Below are positions 20,793 to 30,106 of a DNA stretch of 64,000 bases, one piece after another. The first letter of the stretch is position 1. Every line of letters begins with the position of its first letter. The stretch lies in the NCBI GenBank assembly GCA_030374805.1, contig JARGSG010000144.1, forward strand, positions 19,194-83,193. The letters run 5' to 3'. This DNA comes from Gracilaria gracilis (Eukaryota; Rhodophyta; Florideophyceae; Gracilariales; Gracilariaceae). The notes under the pieces were generated by a model that saw only the letters and a list, made by a program, of their open reading frames with translations, did no database searches and was not told the DNA's origin. The position numbers and the translations under genes were made by a program.

Positions 20793-22546
20793 GCGGTCAA
20801 CCTCCGAACTCGGGATACTTCTCCGGATTTCGTTCCGTGCCTCTCCCGCAAAGCGGCAATGCTTCTGGGGCGTCCCAGGGACTCAACGCCAGCGGCGGGC
20901 ACATTCTCCCTCCGGGGCAGCAGCCCCATGGTCACGTCATGCAGGAAGTGCCGTGGCCTTCCTACAATGAGCTCGTCGGGCTGAACCCTCGCGTTCACGC
21001 GCATCTTTTCCGGACTGCTCCGTGGTTTCATCCTACAGCCGTTTTCAACGAGGAGCTCATCGCGTCCTATGCAGACGGTACTGATCGCCTTCCCGGGGAT
21101 CTTCCGGCGTTAGTCACCACTTCGTGGGATTGGCGTCGACGGGTTGCCGTTTCTCCTCATGCAATCGTGCGGCGTTCCGGCGAGTCGCTGGCTTCCGCTC
21201 AGGCGGCATTGGTTCGCTTGGGCTATGCGCGGCAGAGCCGGGCGAACTTCGAGTTCCCAATTCCTGATTCCATCAGCTTTGATCTCCGGTTATACCGTAC
21301 TCAAGGCGAGATTTCGTACTGCACCCGCTTGGCGGTGGTTGAGACTTACTCCTGGAGAGGACGTCCTAGTGTACGCCAGGAGGCGGTATGTTGGATTCAT
21401 CCCATCATCCGGGCGGAGTTCAGGTATCTTCGCCGGGAGTCCCGTTCGCGGTGGTTACAGAACTTCATCCGCGATGAGCGCCGTGCGCGTTCCCGTTTCG
21501 GGTTTCTCGTCTCGTATCAAAACGCGGAGATCAATCGAATCCGGCACAATCACCGGCTGGGCCGTTATGTTCCCATTCCCACTTGGTGGTCCTCGGTGGA
21601 GGTGTGTCGCGGGTGCTACGTGGAGTTGCCCCCGGTCCTCTCCTATCTTGGCTCCTGCCTCATCGAGGATCCGTATTCCGGACTGTGGTCCGTGGTGCTC
21701 ACCGAGTGGGCTATCCGCACCGCGGCTTACCTCCTATGGGAAGTATATGACCAGTATCGACTGTGGTATGTCCCGCCTCGCCTTCGTGCGTGCATCCGAG
21801 GAATCTCGTTGCGGGTCCCTCTGGGAGGTGAAAACAATGCCGAAGAAGTTCGTGGACTCCTCGAAGTAATCGACCGAGTTGATTGGGCCAGCGTGCCCTT
21901 CGCTCAGAGCGGCCGCGGTCAGGAGGACGGCGGTTTCGACCGGTCTCCGGGACGACGCACGCCATTGGCGGGAGACTTCATCTTTTTCAATCCCTGGGAG
22001 GTGCAAGAGATCACCGCAGCTGAAGCGGCAGCTCTCCGGATGGCTCCGAGGTATATCCCTTACGGGCATCCCGTTGTCTTCGTCGATGCTGACGATTTTT
22101 ACCACGCCTACGGCGGTGATGACGACCAAATTATGGACGACGAACCCGAGATGGGGTATGATGACGACGTAGTCGAAGAGGTTCCTTCCGCCAACGCGGT
22201 TGAGCCGACCTCCAATGACACGGCAGCGCCGGGAATGGCGACGGCTGAGCCGGTGAATCCACCGGCGCCCGAAACTTCTTCGGTAGGTGCAGTGGTGGCT
22301 TCCCTTCCGGACGAACCAGAGGTGATCGAGGTGCCTGCCGTCCTCCTTTCTGGGGGTGGAACCGGTGAGGCGGCTGTGATCGCTCAGTTCCTCCGAGGAG
22401 TTGGGCTTTCCGCCACTGTCGCGAGCGGGGACGTCGCCGCAATGCGGGACGCGTTGGCTGCACGCCTTACTGGCGGATCCAATCCCAGCAATGGGGGTAC
22501 TGGTGAGGGCGCTCCGGGCCCCTCCAACCAAGGGTCGGGGGCTTAG
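20789..22546 (+). CDS. Antisense gene of element C: intact member of an unrecognised protein family
   Basis: A 585-residue protein encoded on the strand opposite to gag-pol, between the chromodomain end (22721) and the 3' LTR. The start is supported by element B, whose homologue also begins Met-Ser-Gly. Layout: Gly/Ser/Pro-rich N terminus (1-50); a charged, aromatic-rich middle (about 80-260); a core at about 265-370 with WWSSVEVC, PPVLSYLGS, LWSVVLTEWAI, YVPPRLRACI and LLEVIDRVDW, all with counterparts in B; an acidic stretch (about 442-465, DDDQIMDDEPEMGYDDDVVEE); and a low-complexity Ala/Gly/Pro C terminus with one helix-like segment near 525-560. I see no signal peptide, membrane span or known catalytic motif. 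Pol and this gene are tail to tail, 174 bp apart. Antisense genes are known in a few LTR elements and retroviruses, but I do not recognise this family. A regulatory or particle-associated role is only a guess. Confidence 0.8.
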   Translation: MSGQPPNSGYFSGFRSVPLPQSGNASGASQGLNASGGHILPPGQQPHGHVMQEVPWPSYNELVGLNPRVHAHLFRTAPWFHPTAVFNEELIASYADGTDRLPGDLPALVTTSWDWRRRVAVSPHAIVRRSGESLASAQAALVRLGYARQSRANFEFPIPDSISFDLRLYRTQGEISYCTRLAVVETYSWRGRPSVRQEAVCWIHPIIRAEFRYLRRESRSRWLQNFIRDERRARSRFGFLVSYQNAEINRIRHNHRLGRYVPIPTWWSSVEVCRGCYVELPPVLSYLGSCLIEDPYSGLWSVVLTEWAIRTAAYLLWEVYDQYRLWYVPPRLRACIRGISLRVPLGGENNAEEVRGLLEVIDRVDWASVPFAQSGRGQEDGGFDRSPGRRTPLAGDFIFFNPWEVQEITAAEAAALRMAPRYIPYGHPVVFVDADDFYHAYGGDDDQIMDDEPEMGYDDDVVEEVPSANAVEPTSNDTAAPGMATAEPVNPPAPETSSVGAVVASLPDEPEVIEVPAVLLSGGGTGEAAVIAQFLRGVGLSATVASGDVAAMRDALAARLTGGSNPSNGGTGEGAPGPSNQGSGA

Positions 22547-22720
22547 TCCATCTTCCACCTGATTCCCGCTATGCGGTGTTGTTGTAGGATATAGCCTCGA
22601 TGGCCATTAAACCTACTTCCGTCTATGACGTATATTTTTCCTTTCCTAAGTGCCAGTTTCGTCTTCTCCCACTTCTCAACTTCCTTCTGGATGAGCTAGC
22701 TTCTTCCCCTTCGGGGCGTG

Positions 22721-23746
22721 TTATCCCACTTGGGCGTTGACAATTGTCGCCGGGAGACCCGTGAGAGTACGCCGATGGTACTGCACCACTTTTGATCGTG
22801 GGAGATGCTCGATTGGCTCATCCGAGTCAGCCTCGGGTCCGTAGCCGTACCAACGTACGAGATACTGTATGTACCCCAACGGGTGATATGAGTGTTCCAC
22901 TATGTGGTCGACTACGAACTCCTGTCGGAAGACTTCCCGGCCTTGCCGTGTGACTACGACATCCTGCTTCGGAGAGCTCTCCGGCGGCTTCATCGTGTGT
23001 GGCACTGCGTCAGTGCTCCGGTTAGACCGTGGTGTGTCCAACAAGGTTGGTGGAACTGTCTCTTTGCGGTGTGGTGCCCTACTTGGGTCGGTGGTCACGC
23101 GTCTCGCGGTGTCGGTGTTCCCGTTTCCTTGTTCCCTTAGAGTTCATTCTCCCGCGGGAGTCCCAGGTGGGCGTACCGCAAGTTTGCGTGGTAGCAACCG
23201 TTTCGACGGAGTTGTGTGTGGCGTCAAACGCGCTCGCGTCAACGGTAACCTTGATTGAACCGGCCTCGCCGTGGTAGTACGTGACGTTGTCAACGGGTGG
23301 CCTTCATTGGCCTGCGCCGTGGCGTGTTCCGCCTCCGTATGCACGGGAGGTGTCAGCTCGGTTTGTAGACGTGGTTCGCTCGCTGAGCTGATCTCCCTTA
23401 CAGGTGTAGTCCGTGTCCTACGGTTGGGACTTCCCTGCTGGGCATTTAGCGACGTGTCCACGGTGGGGCCCGCCTCAGGCGTGTTGGGCGACTTAATCTC
23501 CGACGACTCTTCTCCGTCTTGGACGTGCGAGCTCAACGGCGCCTTAGGCGGTATTTCCACTCCGTTATGCGACGTAGTCACTTCCAGGCGCGCTATGTGG
23601 CGTAGGCAACGGCTTCGCCGGTAACGACTGAGTCTCCTCGGTCCTGTCCCGCACGGCGGTAGTGTCTGGTGACGATTCCGCTTCTGCGTTGATGCGCGGT
23701 GACCTTGATGAGACGCCGGGCTCCCGAGAGGGCTTTGATTGCGCAT
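22721..23746 (-). pseudogene. pol: C-terminal tail of element C pol with chromodomain
   Basis: Read in a frame shifted from the integrase frame, overlapping it by about 180 bp (23746-23565). The first 200 codons are low-complexity Pro/Thr/Arg-rich. After a TGA at 23146-23144 the same frame goes on to a clear chromodomain (FVVDHIVEHSYHPLGYIQYL, then VRWYGYGPEADSDEPIEHLP) ending at 22721. By comparison with element B the chromodomain should be fused to the integrase, so one frameshift and one nonsense codon separate them here. The chromodomain would target integration to modified histones. Sequence errors could produce the same picture. Confidence 0.7.
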
Positions 23747-25742
23747 TAGCGGTGTCTCTATTCCGTGCTACACGGTGTTCCTCACGCGACAGCGCGGAAG
23801 CATGACGATTAACGAGTCCCTCCCCCTCCTTAGATGGAGCGACCTGGGGAGTGGGTGTCAACGCGCCAAGGCGGCGAATAATTACGCCAGGCGGCGGGGC
23901 TTCAGACAGCGAAGCGCCAGGGCGCGTAGAGTCCGATAACATCAGCAAATCCGAGAGTCCCCTACTTGGGTGTGGTACCTCCCTAAGGCGGTTGATCGGG
24001 GGTGGGTCCGGTGTGTCCGTAGTGTTCGTTTCCGCTTCTGCGGTGGAATGTCCACTTGATGGGTCGTTTCCCGCGGGCGGGGGTGCAAAAACCACGCGAT
24101 CGCGGGAAATGCGTTCGTGTTGCTGACCCATCTCCACTACGACAGTGTCGGATTCCACAGCAATTGCTTTGAAAGGACCGTCGGCGACGGGTGAGAGCTT
24201 GTGGCGTTTCTCCTTGCCTGGGTTCCAATACTCCTTGCGGATGAATACATAGTCCCCTTCTTTAAGGGCGGGTGGTCTTCGAGGGGCTCGCTGATCGAAA
24301 TCACGCTTATACGCGGCTTGTGACCGGGCCATTGACCGTTGTGCTGCTGGGACCAGCTTGGTAAGACATGTCTTCCAGGTTTCCCTGTATCCCTTCCTCG
24401 AAGGAAATTGATCCAGCGTTGGCTGTGCTTCGAGCGCCACGGGCGGTGGGGTGCGAGACAGAACCAATTCAAATGGAGTTAATCCCGTAGTACGGTGTAC
24501 CTGAGTGTTGTATGCGAATGTCAGCGCATCGGTGAACAGATCCCACGTGGTGGGGTGATCGGCTACGTATGAACGGAGTGCTGCTAACAGCGTCCGGTTA
24601 AACCGTTCAGTCTGCCCATTACACTGGGGGTGGTAGGTTGTCGTGAAGAGATTCTTGACATCCAGAATTCTGCATACATCCCCGAAGAACCGGGAGGCAA
24701 ACTGTTTCCCGTTGTCGGAGAGTAGATTCACCGGTGGACCGTAGACGAATGCCCAATGGGTGACGAATGCTTGAGCCACCGTCAATGACGTGATTCTCCG
24801 TAAGGGAACGGTACGAACGAGCTTCGAGAAACGATCCGTGATCACGAGTAAAAATTTGTTACGCCGCTTAGTAGCGAGGAACGGTCCCAAAATATCGATG
24901 GCTACGAATTCCAGGGGCGCCTTTGCGGGGAAGAGCTTCACCTTTGTCGCATGGCGGCGAAGCTTGACGCGATTCCGAGCACACTCGGGGCAGAACCGCA
25001 CAGTTGCGTAGCAATCCACAGCCATTGCTGGCCAGTAGAATTTCCTTCGCAATGTAAGGTACAGTTTCCGTCCTCCGACGTGACCACTAAGTTTGGCATA
25101 GTGGGATAAGTGTAACACCCGAGATTGTAGGGCGTGTGGCACCACTATTTGTGGGTTTCCAGTTACCGTGCGAACGAGGTATCCAATATCATTCACCCGA
25201 AAGGGGAGATCAGCTCCTCCATTGAGTTGCGCCCGAATCTTCGTGCAGTAGGGATCGCTGAACTGTTCCCTAACCATCTCCTCCGTTGTGACGGGTACGA
25301 AGTTCCCTGGTAGGGGGTTCGCACTTTCGCTGACAGCGAGTAGGTCGTCCAGTTCCTGGTCAAAATCCAGTTCGTCTGGCCATTCCTCTTCGATATCCTC
25401 CAGTTCACCTGCGGTGTAGTCGTCAACTGCAAAGCAGGGTATTTCCTCGTCATCGACGGCTAACGCTTCCCCTGTGGTGGGTAGGCGAGAAAGGGCGTCG
25501 GCTTGTGTATTGTTGGCGCCCTTCTTGTAGGTGACGTCGAAGTCGAACTCTGCGAGACGCAGTCTCCAACGCATTAAGCGGCCTGAAGGCTCCGATATGG
25601 AGAGTAGCCATCTCAATGATGAGTGATCCGTGTAAACGGTGAAATGAGCACCCATGAGGTAGGGGCGTAGTGTGCATAATGCCCACACTACTGCAAGACA
25701 TTCCTTCTCCGAGACGGAGTAATTCTTCTCATGCACGTTCAA
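23565..25742 (-). CDS. pol: RNase H (part) and integrase of element C
   Basis: The frame follows directly after a TAG (25745-25743) in the same frame as the reverse transcriptase. It includes the rest of RNase H (EKECLAVVWALCTLRPYL, YTDHSSLRWLL), an integrase zinc-binding region (HYAKLSGHVGG...CPECARN, HHCC), and an integrase core with all three catalytic acids visible (AIDILGPF, LLSDNGKQF, YHPQCNGQTERFNRTL). A GPY-like region (KEGDYVFI, DGPFKAI) and a Pro-rich end follow. The last 170 residues contain SKEGEG, encoded by the internal purine tract. The integrase itself looks intact, and it would insert the cDNA with a 5-bp stagger, which fits the TCAGA repeat. Confidence 0.85.
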   Translation of the reverse strand: MNVHEKNYSVSEKECLAVVWALCTLRPYLMGAHFTVYTDHSSLRWLLSISEPSGRLMRWRLRLAEFDFDVTYKKGANNTQADALSRLPTTGEALAVDDEEIPCFAVDDYTAGELEDIEEEWPDELDFDQELDDLLAVSESANPLPGNFVPVTTEEMVREQFSDPYCTKIRAQLNGGADLPFRVNDIGYLVRTVTGNPQIVVPHALQSRVLHLSHYAKLSGHVGGRKLYLTLRRKFYWPAMAVDCYATVRFCPECARNRVKLRRHATKVKLFPAKAPLEFVAIDILGPFLATKRRNKFLLVITDRFSKLVRTVPLRRITSLTVAQAFVTHWAFVYGPPVNLLSDNGKQFASRFFGDVCRILDVKNLFTTTYHPQCNGQTERFNRTLLAALRSYVADHPTTWDLFTDALTFAYNTQVHRTTGLTPFELVLSRTPPPVALEAQPTLDQFPSRKGYRETWKTCLTKLVPAAQRSMARSQAAYKRDFDQRAPRRPPALKEGDYVFIRKEYWNPGKEKRHKLSPVADGPFKAIAVESDTVVVEMGQQHERISRDRVVFAPPPAGNDPSSGHSTAEAETNTTDTPDPPPINRLREVPHPSRGLSDLLMLSDSTRPGASLSEAPPPGVIIRRLGALTPTPQVAPSKEGEGLVNRHASALSREEHRVARNRDTANAQSKPSREPGVSSRSPRINAEAESSPDTTAVRDRTEETQSLPAKPLPTPHSAPGSDYVA
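23821..23832 (-). other. Internal copy of the polypurine tract, element C
   Basis: Minus-strand TAAGGAGGGGGA, encoding part of SKEGEG in the region after the integrase. It is 3262 bp from the 3' tract. Confidence 0.55.
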
Positions 25743-27980
25743 CTAACGGGACCAGTACCCAATTGGCTTGCGTTCCCCCTCTGGGGTGGTTTGAAATAAG
25801 GCGCAGCCTACCTGGTAGTCACTAGAGTCCGTGTCCACGGTATATGAAAGTCCTGGTTTCGGTAGTGACAATACTAGTGCCGTGGTTACAGCCTCCTTGA
25901 GAGAGTTAAAGGCTTCCGTCTGAGTAGACGTGAATGGGTCCAACTTAGGCGGTTGACCCTTCCGCAGGAGCGCGTTGAGAGGTGCCGCAATGTCCGCGAA
26001 GTTGGGAATAAACCGTCTATAGACGTTGACTAATCCTAGAAAGGATCTCAGTTCGGTCTGGGTAGTCGGTTCAGTGGCCTGTTTCAGCGACTTCACACGA
26101 GCTTCCTCGATCATGACACGTCCTGGACGGATTATGTGACCCAGATACTTGACTGTATCCGTGAAGAATTCGCATTTCCTCAGCTTGAGGGTCACTCCGG
26201 CGTCCCGTAACGTGGCCATTATGTCTCTCACATGCGTGAGGTGATCATCCAGATTATCTGAGAATACAATGACGTCGTCAAGGTAGACGAGACAAGTACG
26301 CCACTTGAAGCGGGCCAGTAGGATATCAATAGCACGCTGAAAAGTAGCGGGAGCATTGGTTAAACCAAAGGGCATCCGTTTAAAACGGTAGAGGCCAGAG
26401 TGGCAGACAAACGCTGTCTTGTCCTGATCCTCCTTTCTCACTGGAACCTGCCAGTATCCCCAGTTAGCATCGAATGCCGTGAATACGGTAGCATTTCCGA
26501 GAGAATCGATGTATTCATCCATACGTGGAATAGGGTACACGTCCTTGACGGTAAGAGCGTTTAGACGACGATAATCGATACAGAAGCGCCAGGAACCATC
26601 CGGTTTCGGAGCCAGTACCACTGGTGATGCCCACGGCGAATGTGCCGGTTCTATAACTCCTGCACGGAGCATCTTGTCCACCTGAAATTGCTCTTCTTCT
26701 CTGGCCTTGGGCCCCGCCCTGTACGGATGTTGGGCTACTGGCCGAGAGTTGGGAAGGAGATCAATCCGGTGTTCCGTGGTATTTATCTCTCCGAGAGAAC
26801 CATCCCATATCGTGGTGAATTCACGAAGCATATCGCGCAGTCGTTTGCGGTGTGTCTCTGGAACATGTCCGAGCTCGAGTTCTTCCAATTCTCTCACTGG
26901 GTCCAATTGGTCGTAATTCGTCGGAACGCGTGTCTTCTCTGTCTTAACAGGCTGCTGACCCGAGAGACTCGGCGACGGAGACGAATGAGATTCAGACTCC
27001 TCCCCCTCCTTAGAGTGAACGATTCCGAGCACATCGGCAGCAGTCATCTTCGTCGGTACCAACGCAGTTGGATGCGGCATGACCAAGCCAATCACTTGGT
27101 TTTTCACCAGATACTGGGTTGTTTTGCCTAGATTGGCTATCAACACGTAAAACGGATTATCCGGTTCCACCTGGACCACTCTATTAGCAATGGCAAGAGA
27201 GTATTTATCATACAACGACGGCAATGGCTGGACGATTCGTAAACCGTGTTGACGGGAATTCACCTGTACCCAGACTTGAGACTCTGGAGGCACGCGTGTC
27301 GCGGAGGCAACGCGAAGCTTCGTAGATTCCCGAGAACTCGGTGGTGCTTCCTGCGCCGCAGGTAGAGGTACGTGCTTGTTGGAGGCATGCCTCAAAGGAC
27401 GACGAACAATCGGCACGGACGAACCATCTTCCATTTCATCACGCCTCTGGCGGGGCCTAATGGCATCGACAAAGCGGTCGCAAAAGTCACAACCCAAAAT
27501 GACTGGGGCGGCTAGTGACCGACAAACGACAAAGTCGAGCTTCACCACGCATGAGCCCAAGCGGATTACCAACTCGATGTATCCTACCGTTGACAACGGG
27601 TTGTTATTCGCGTCAGCGACGTCAGGGATGTCGCTACGGCGAATGTGTGACCGCAAGGCGGGTGGCAATGCTGTCTCAACAATGAAGTTCGGACCTGCGC
27701 CTGTATCTAATACAGTGAGATAGCGCACCATAAACTGGGGTGAAAGGCCAAGGTCGGCATAGACCTTGTAATTGCGTTTGGCCATCACCATAACTCTATC
27801 CGGGAACCGGTTATTTCTTACCCGTATCCACGGTCGACGAAGAACACCAAGGTGTTCTGAGTTCACGTCTTCGACGGCCTGTTTCCTCGAGAGGATTTGG
27901 ACCTGGGAGCGAGGCGGGGACGCCTCGGGCGCCTTCAGCCTCAACTCTGAGGGCGCCTCTCCAAGAGAGGAGACTCCCAC
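25743..27980 (-). CDS. pol: Protease and reverse transcriptase of element C
   Basis: This frame lies -1 relative to gag and overlaps its end, and it has no ATG near its beginning, so it is probably made by ribosomal frameshifting. Domains: retropepsin with TVLDTGAGPNFIV (catalytic DTG intact), the linker with SKEGEE, then reverse transcriptase with PYRAGPKAR, WRFCIDYRRLNALT, AFDANWGYWQV, MPFGLTNAPATFQRAID, the catalytic YLDDVIVFS and the thumb FLGLVNVYRRFIPNF. RNase H begins (TVDTDSSDYQVG) and the frame then meets TAG at 25745-25743 after IGYWSR. The rest is intact, so this single codon is the main defect. Confidence 0.85.
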   Translation of the reverse strand: MGVSSLGEAPSELRLKAPEASPPRSQVQILSRKQAVEDVNSEHLGVLRRPWIRVRNNRFPDRVMVMAKRNYKVYADLGLSPQFMVRYLTVLDTGAGPNFIVETALPPALRSHIRRSDIPDVADANNNPLSTVGYIELVIRLGSCVVKLDFVVCRSLAAPVILGCDFCDRFVDAIRPRQRRDEMEDGSSVPIVRRPLRHASNKHVPLPAAQEAPPSSRESTKLRVASATRVPPESQVWVQVNSRQHGLRIVQPLPSLYDKYSLAIANRVVQVEPDNPFYVLIANLGKTTQYLVKNQVIGLVMPHPTALVPTKMTAADVLGIVHSKEGEESESHSSPSPSLSGQQPVKTEKTRVPTNYDQLDPVRELEELELGHVPETHRKRLRDMLREFTTIWDGSLGEINTTEHRIDLLPNSRPVAQHPYRAGPKAREEEQFQVDKMLRAGVIEPAHSPWASPVVLAPKPDGSWRFCIDYRRLNALTVKDVYPIPRMDEYIDSLGNATVFTAFDANWGYWQVPVRKEDQDKTAFVCHSGLYRFKRMPFGLTNAPATFQRAIDILLARFKWRTCLVYLDDVIVFSDNLDDHLTHVRDIMATLRDAGVTLKLRKCEFFTDTVKYLGHIIRPGRVMIEEARVKSLKQATEPTTQTELRSFLGLVNVYRRFIPNFADIAAPLNALLRKGQPPKLDPFTSTQTEAFNSLKEAVTTALVLSLPKPGLSYTVDTDSSDYQVGCALFQTTPEGERKPIGYWSR
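27001..27012 (-). other. Internal copy of the polypurine tract, element C
   Basis: Minus-strand TAAGGAGGGGGA, encoding part of SKEGEE in the protease/RT linker. It is 3180 bp from the next copy and about 3256 bp from the 5' LTR. Confidence 0.55.
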
Positions 27981-27982
27981 AA

Positions 27983-30106
27983 TTAGTTTTTCTGAGCAGA
28001 TTCCGCCTGAGGCGTGTGCTCAGTGTTCTGAACCATTGATGCCTGGACACCAGTGGCAGAAGCGTTCGCAGTAGCGGTTGAATTTCCCTCGAGAGGGGTA
28101 CGGGGGTGAGAGGTCACCATGTTCTGGGCAATCGGAGCCGCAATTGTGCGTGGAATATCCATCTTCGCGCGGATGTACGATGCCATCGGAACGGAAGCCT
28201 TCTCTTCAGGTGAGAGGGATTCGTAGTTGGCAATGACTTGTGCCCACTCACGCATGGTTAAAACGCACTGCGGAGAAGTATGCCCTCGCGTGTAGCAGAG
28301 GTGACAGATCAATCCAACAATGGCGTTGACGTTCCGAGTATTCGAGAATCGCACCACTGGGCGGGAAGCTTTCCCGCCAGGCCGTGAAGCCCGGGTTCCA
28401 CCGTTCTCATATGACAGTCGAGGCGGTCGAACTCGGTTCGAATCTGCATACAGCAGTGAGTCGTCCGGAGCCGTTTGAAACGAGGCATCCGTGGTTGAGG
28501 GAAGCTCCGTCGTCGGGATTGAAAGCACGTCGCTACGGGCAAAGTGCACCTGATCATACTCCTTATTGGAGTGTGCCTCAGCCAGCATTGATGCCGACGG
28601 GGTTCCCGATTCCAACATCAACGCTTTAGCGGACTTCAACCGGGTACCCGGGACCCGTGCTCGTAGTGCATCGCCTTCGGCGCGTGCATACTGCACCAGT
28701 TCCAAGTACGTAGTCTTACGGTTTTCTTCACGGCGACGGGCCACTAGGGTCCGTATAGCCGGGTCTAGTCCATCAACGAACATGGTACAACGCTCTTGAG
28801 CGGAATAAACATTGCCACATCGGTGGAAGGCCTTATTCAGGCGCACCGAGTAATCGGTTTCCGTTTCGCCGTGGCGTTGTTTGGTGTCTCTCAGAGCGAG
28901 GATAGCCGACTGGATGGCGGTGCCAGTCGCATAGGACCTCAGTAAATACTGAACTGCTTCAGGCCAGTACGTAACCCCTCCTTCAGAGGCGCGAGATGAA
29001 CCTCTTACAGAGTTGTACTGATCTTCCGCAAGTCCGCGTAGAAAATAGGGCAGCGCGACAAACGCCTGTCCTTCATTCATCCCAAGGATGTCGGCTTCCG
29101 CTACAAAGCGTGATAGGAAATCCAACACCAAGATGGGATCATCGCCTGTAAACAGTTGATTACGGAGCGACAGCTGCATCCGTTTGATACAGTCTTTGAC
29201 CTTTCCCGTCCCACGGGGAGTTCTATCCAATGAGGAGTCCTCCAGACGGTAATACCGGTATGACAACAGCTTCTTGTAGAGCAGATTGGTAGGTTTCAAC
29301 TCTTTTAATCCAGAGTGCTTCCTTCCCTTCGAGCGGGCGCGTATCACACCTTGGGTGGCTGATGATCGCTTTGAGCGTGACGAACGCTCACGAGGGGCTT
29401 CTTCTACCGACGAGTCGGACGAATCAGACCCGGTTGACCGGCGAGAAGAAAGAGAAGATGCTGACGAATCAGAGTCGTAGTTCTTCCGCTCTTTGCGTGC
29501 TTTGGATCCACTGACCTTCTTGTCACGGTGTGAAACAGCAACCGGCTCAGCTGTGCGATTGGCTCCAACCAGGACGGTTTGTTCCACCGTTTCTAGACGG
29601 GCGCGGAGGCGAGTAAACTTCTCAGCCACGTCCCCCACGAAATTAGCGGGTCCTCCGAAAGCTTCCAAGAGGGAGTTGACATCACCACGCAATACGCGGA
29701 GATCCTCAGAAAGGTCCTGCAAAGCAGTGTCATCCACCTTCTTTCGAAGTAACGACAACTCCTTAGCAAGGGTAGCATGGGCAGCCCGCGTGGAGCGGAG
29801 CTGCTCTTCCACAGTTAAGTGGAGGGTGTCATTGACAGTAGCCCTCAGAGGTGCCTCCGGAGTGGGAGCTATGGAAAGGACCGTACCTCCTACGATAGGA
29901 GCGGGACCAGCAACGGCAGGAGCCGGTCCATCACCTCGATGAGGGTTGATCAACGACGTGGGCGGAAGTCGAGTGGTCGTCGGCACAGCTTCAGTAGCCG
30001 GCATCCCTTCGGTCCGGGACCGTGAACGGGTGGGGATCCGTGACGGAAGTGGCGGATCCGATCTTCCAGTCTGACTGCGTGTCTTCGGACGATCTGACAG
30101 CGTCAT
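27983..30106 (-). CDS. gag: gag of element C
   Basis: A 707-residue protein from the first in-frame ATG (30106-30104), beginning MTLSDRPKTRSQTGRSDPP. Parts: a basic Pro/Ser/Thr-rich N terminus; a helical region around residues 95-190; a Ser/Arg/Asp-rich stretch like that in family 1 gag; a capsid-like core (TGDDPILVLDFLSRFVAEAD, ALPYFLRGLAEDQYN, RCGNVYSAQERCTMFVDGLD) that is clearly related to family 1 gag; and a C-terminal zinc-knuckle remnant LICHLCYTRGHTSPQC (CX2CX4HX4C). It forms the particle and packages RNA. The frame ends at TAA 27985-27983, at the probable frameshift site, and is intact. Confidence 0.85.
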   Translation of the reverse strand: MTLSDRPKTRSQTGRSDPPLPSRIPTRSRSRTEGMPATEAVPTTTRLPPTSLINPHRGDGPAPAVAGPAPIVGGTVLSIAPTPEAPLRATVNDTLHLTVEEQLRSTRAAHATLAKELSLLRKKVDDTALQDLSEDLRVLRGDVNSLLEAFGGPANFVGDVAEKFTRLRARLETVEQTVLVGANRTAEPVAVSHRDKKVSGSKARKERKNYDSDSSASSLSSRRSTGSDSSDSSVEEAPRERSSRSKRSSATQGVIRARSKGRKHSGLKELKPTNLLYKKLLSYRYYRLEDSSLDRTPRGTGKVKDCIKRMQLSLRNQLFTGDDPILVLDFLSRFVAEADILGMNEGQAFVALPYFLRGLAEDQYNSVRGSSRASEGGVTYWPEAVQYLLRSYATGTAIQSAILALRDTKQRHGETETDYSVRLNKAFHRCGNVYSAQERCTMFVDGLDPAIRTLVARRREENRKTTYLELVQYARAEGDALRARVPGTRLKSAKALMLESGTPSASMLAEAHSNKEYDQVHFARSDVLSIPTTELPSTTDASFQTAPDDSLLYADSNRVRPPRLSYENGGTRASRPGGKASRPVVRFSNTRNVNAIVGLICHLCYTRGHTSPQCVLTMREWAQVIANYESLSPEEKASVPMASYIRAKMDIPRTIAAPIAQNMVTSHPRTPLEGNSTATANASATGVQASMVQNTEHTPQAESAQKN
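27986..27992 (-). promoter_or_regulatory. Probable -1 ribosomal frameshift site, element C gag/pol
   Basis: The minus-strand text is G AAA AAC directly followed by the gag stop TAA. Pol opens in the -1 frame, which is free of stops from about 12 codons upstream. It is close to the A AAA AAC heptamers of known gag-pro shift sites, but the first base is G, so slipping there is inference. Confidence 0.4.

Noticed and set aside
21734-22558. 274-codon minus-strand frame opposite the antisense gene of C, as part of pol
   Set aside because: It lies past the chromodomain, has no motif and no match in element B. The plus strand has the conserved protein.
23144-23746. 200-codon Pro/Thr-rich frame as a separate gene
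   Set aside because: It is in the chromodomain frame and lies where the integrase-chromodomain linker should be; read as part of pol.
25743-25745. Recoded TAG (stop read-through) in RNase H as a regulated feature
   Set aside because: The position is in the middle of RNase H, where no family is known to use read-through; a nonsense mutation or error is simpler.
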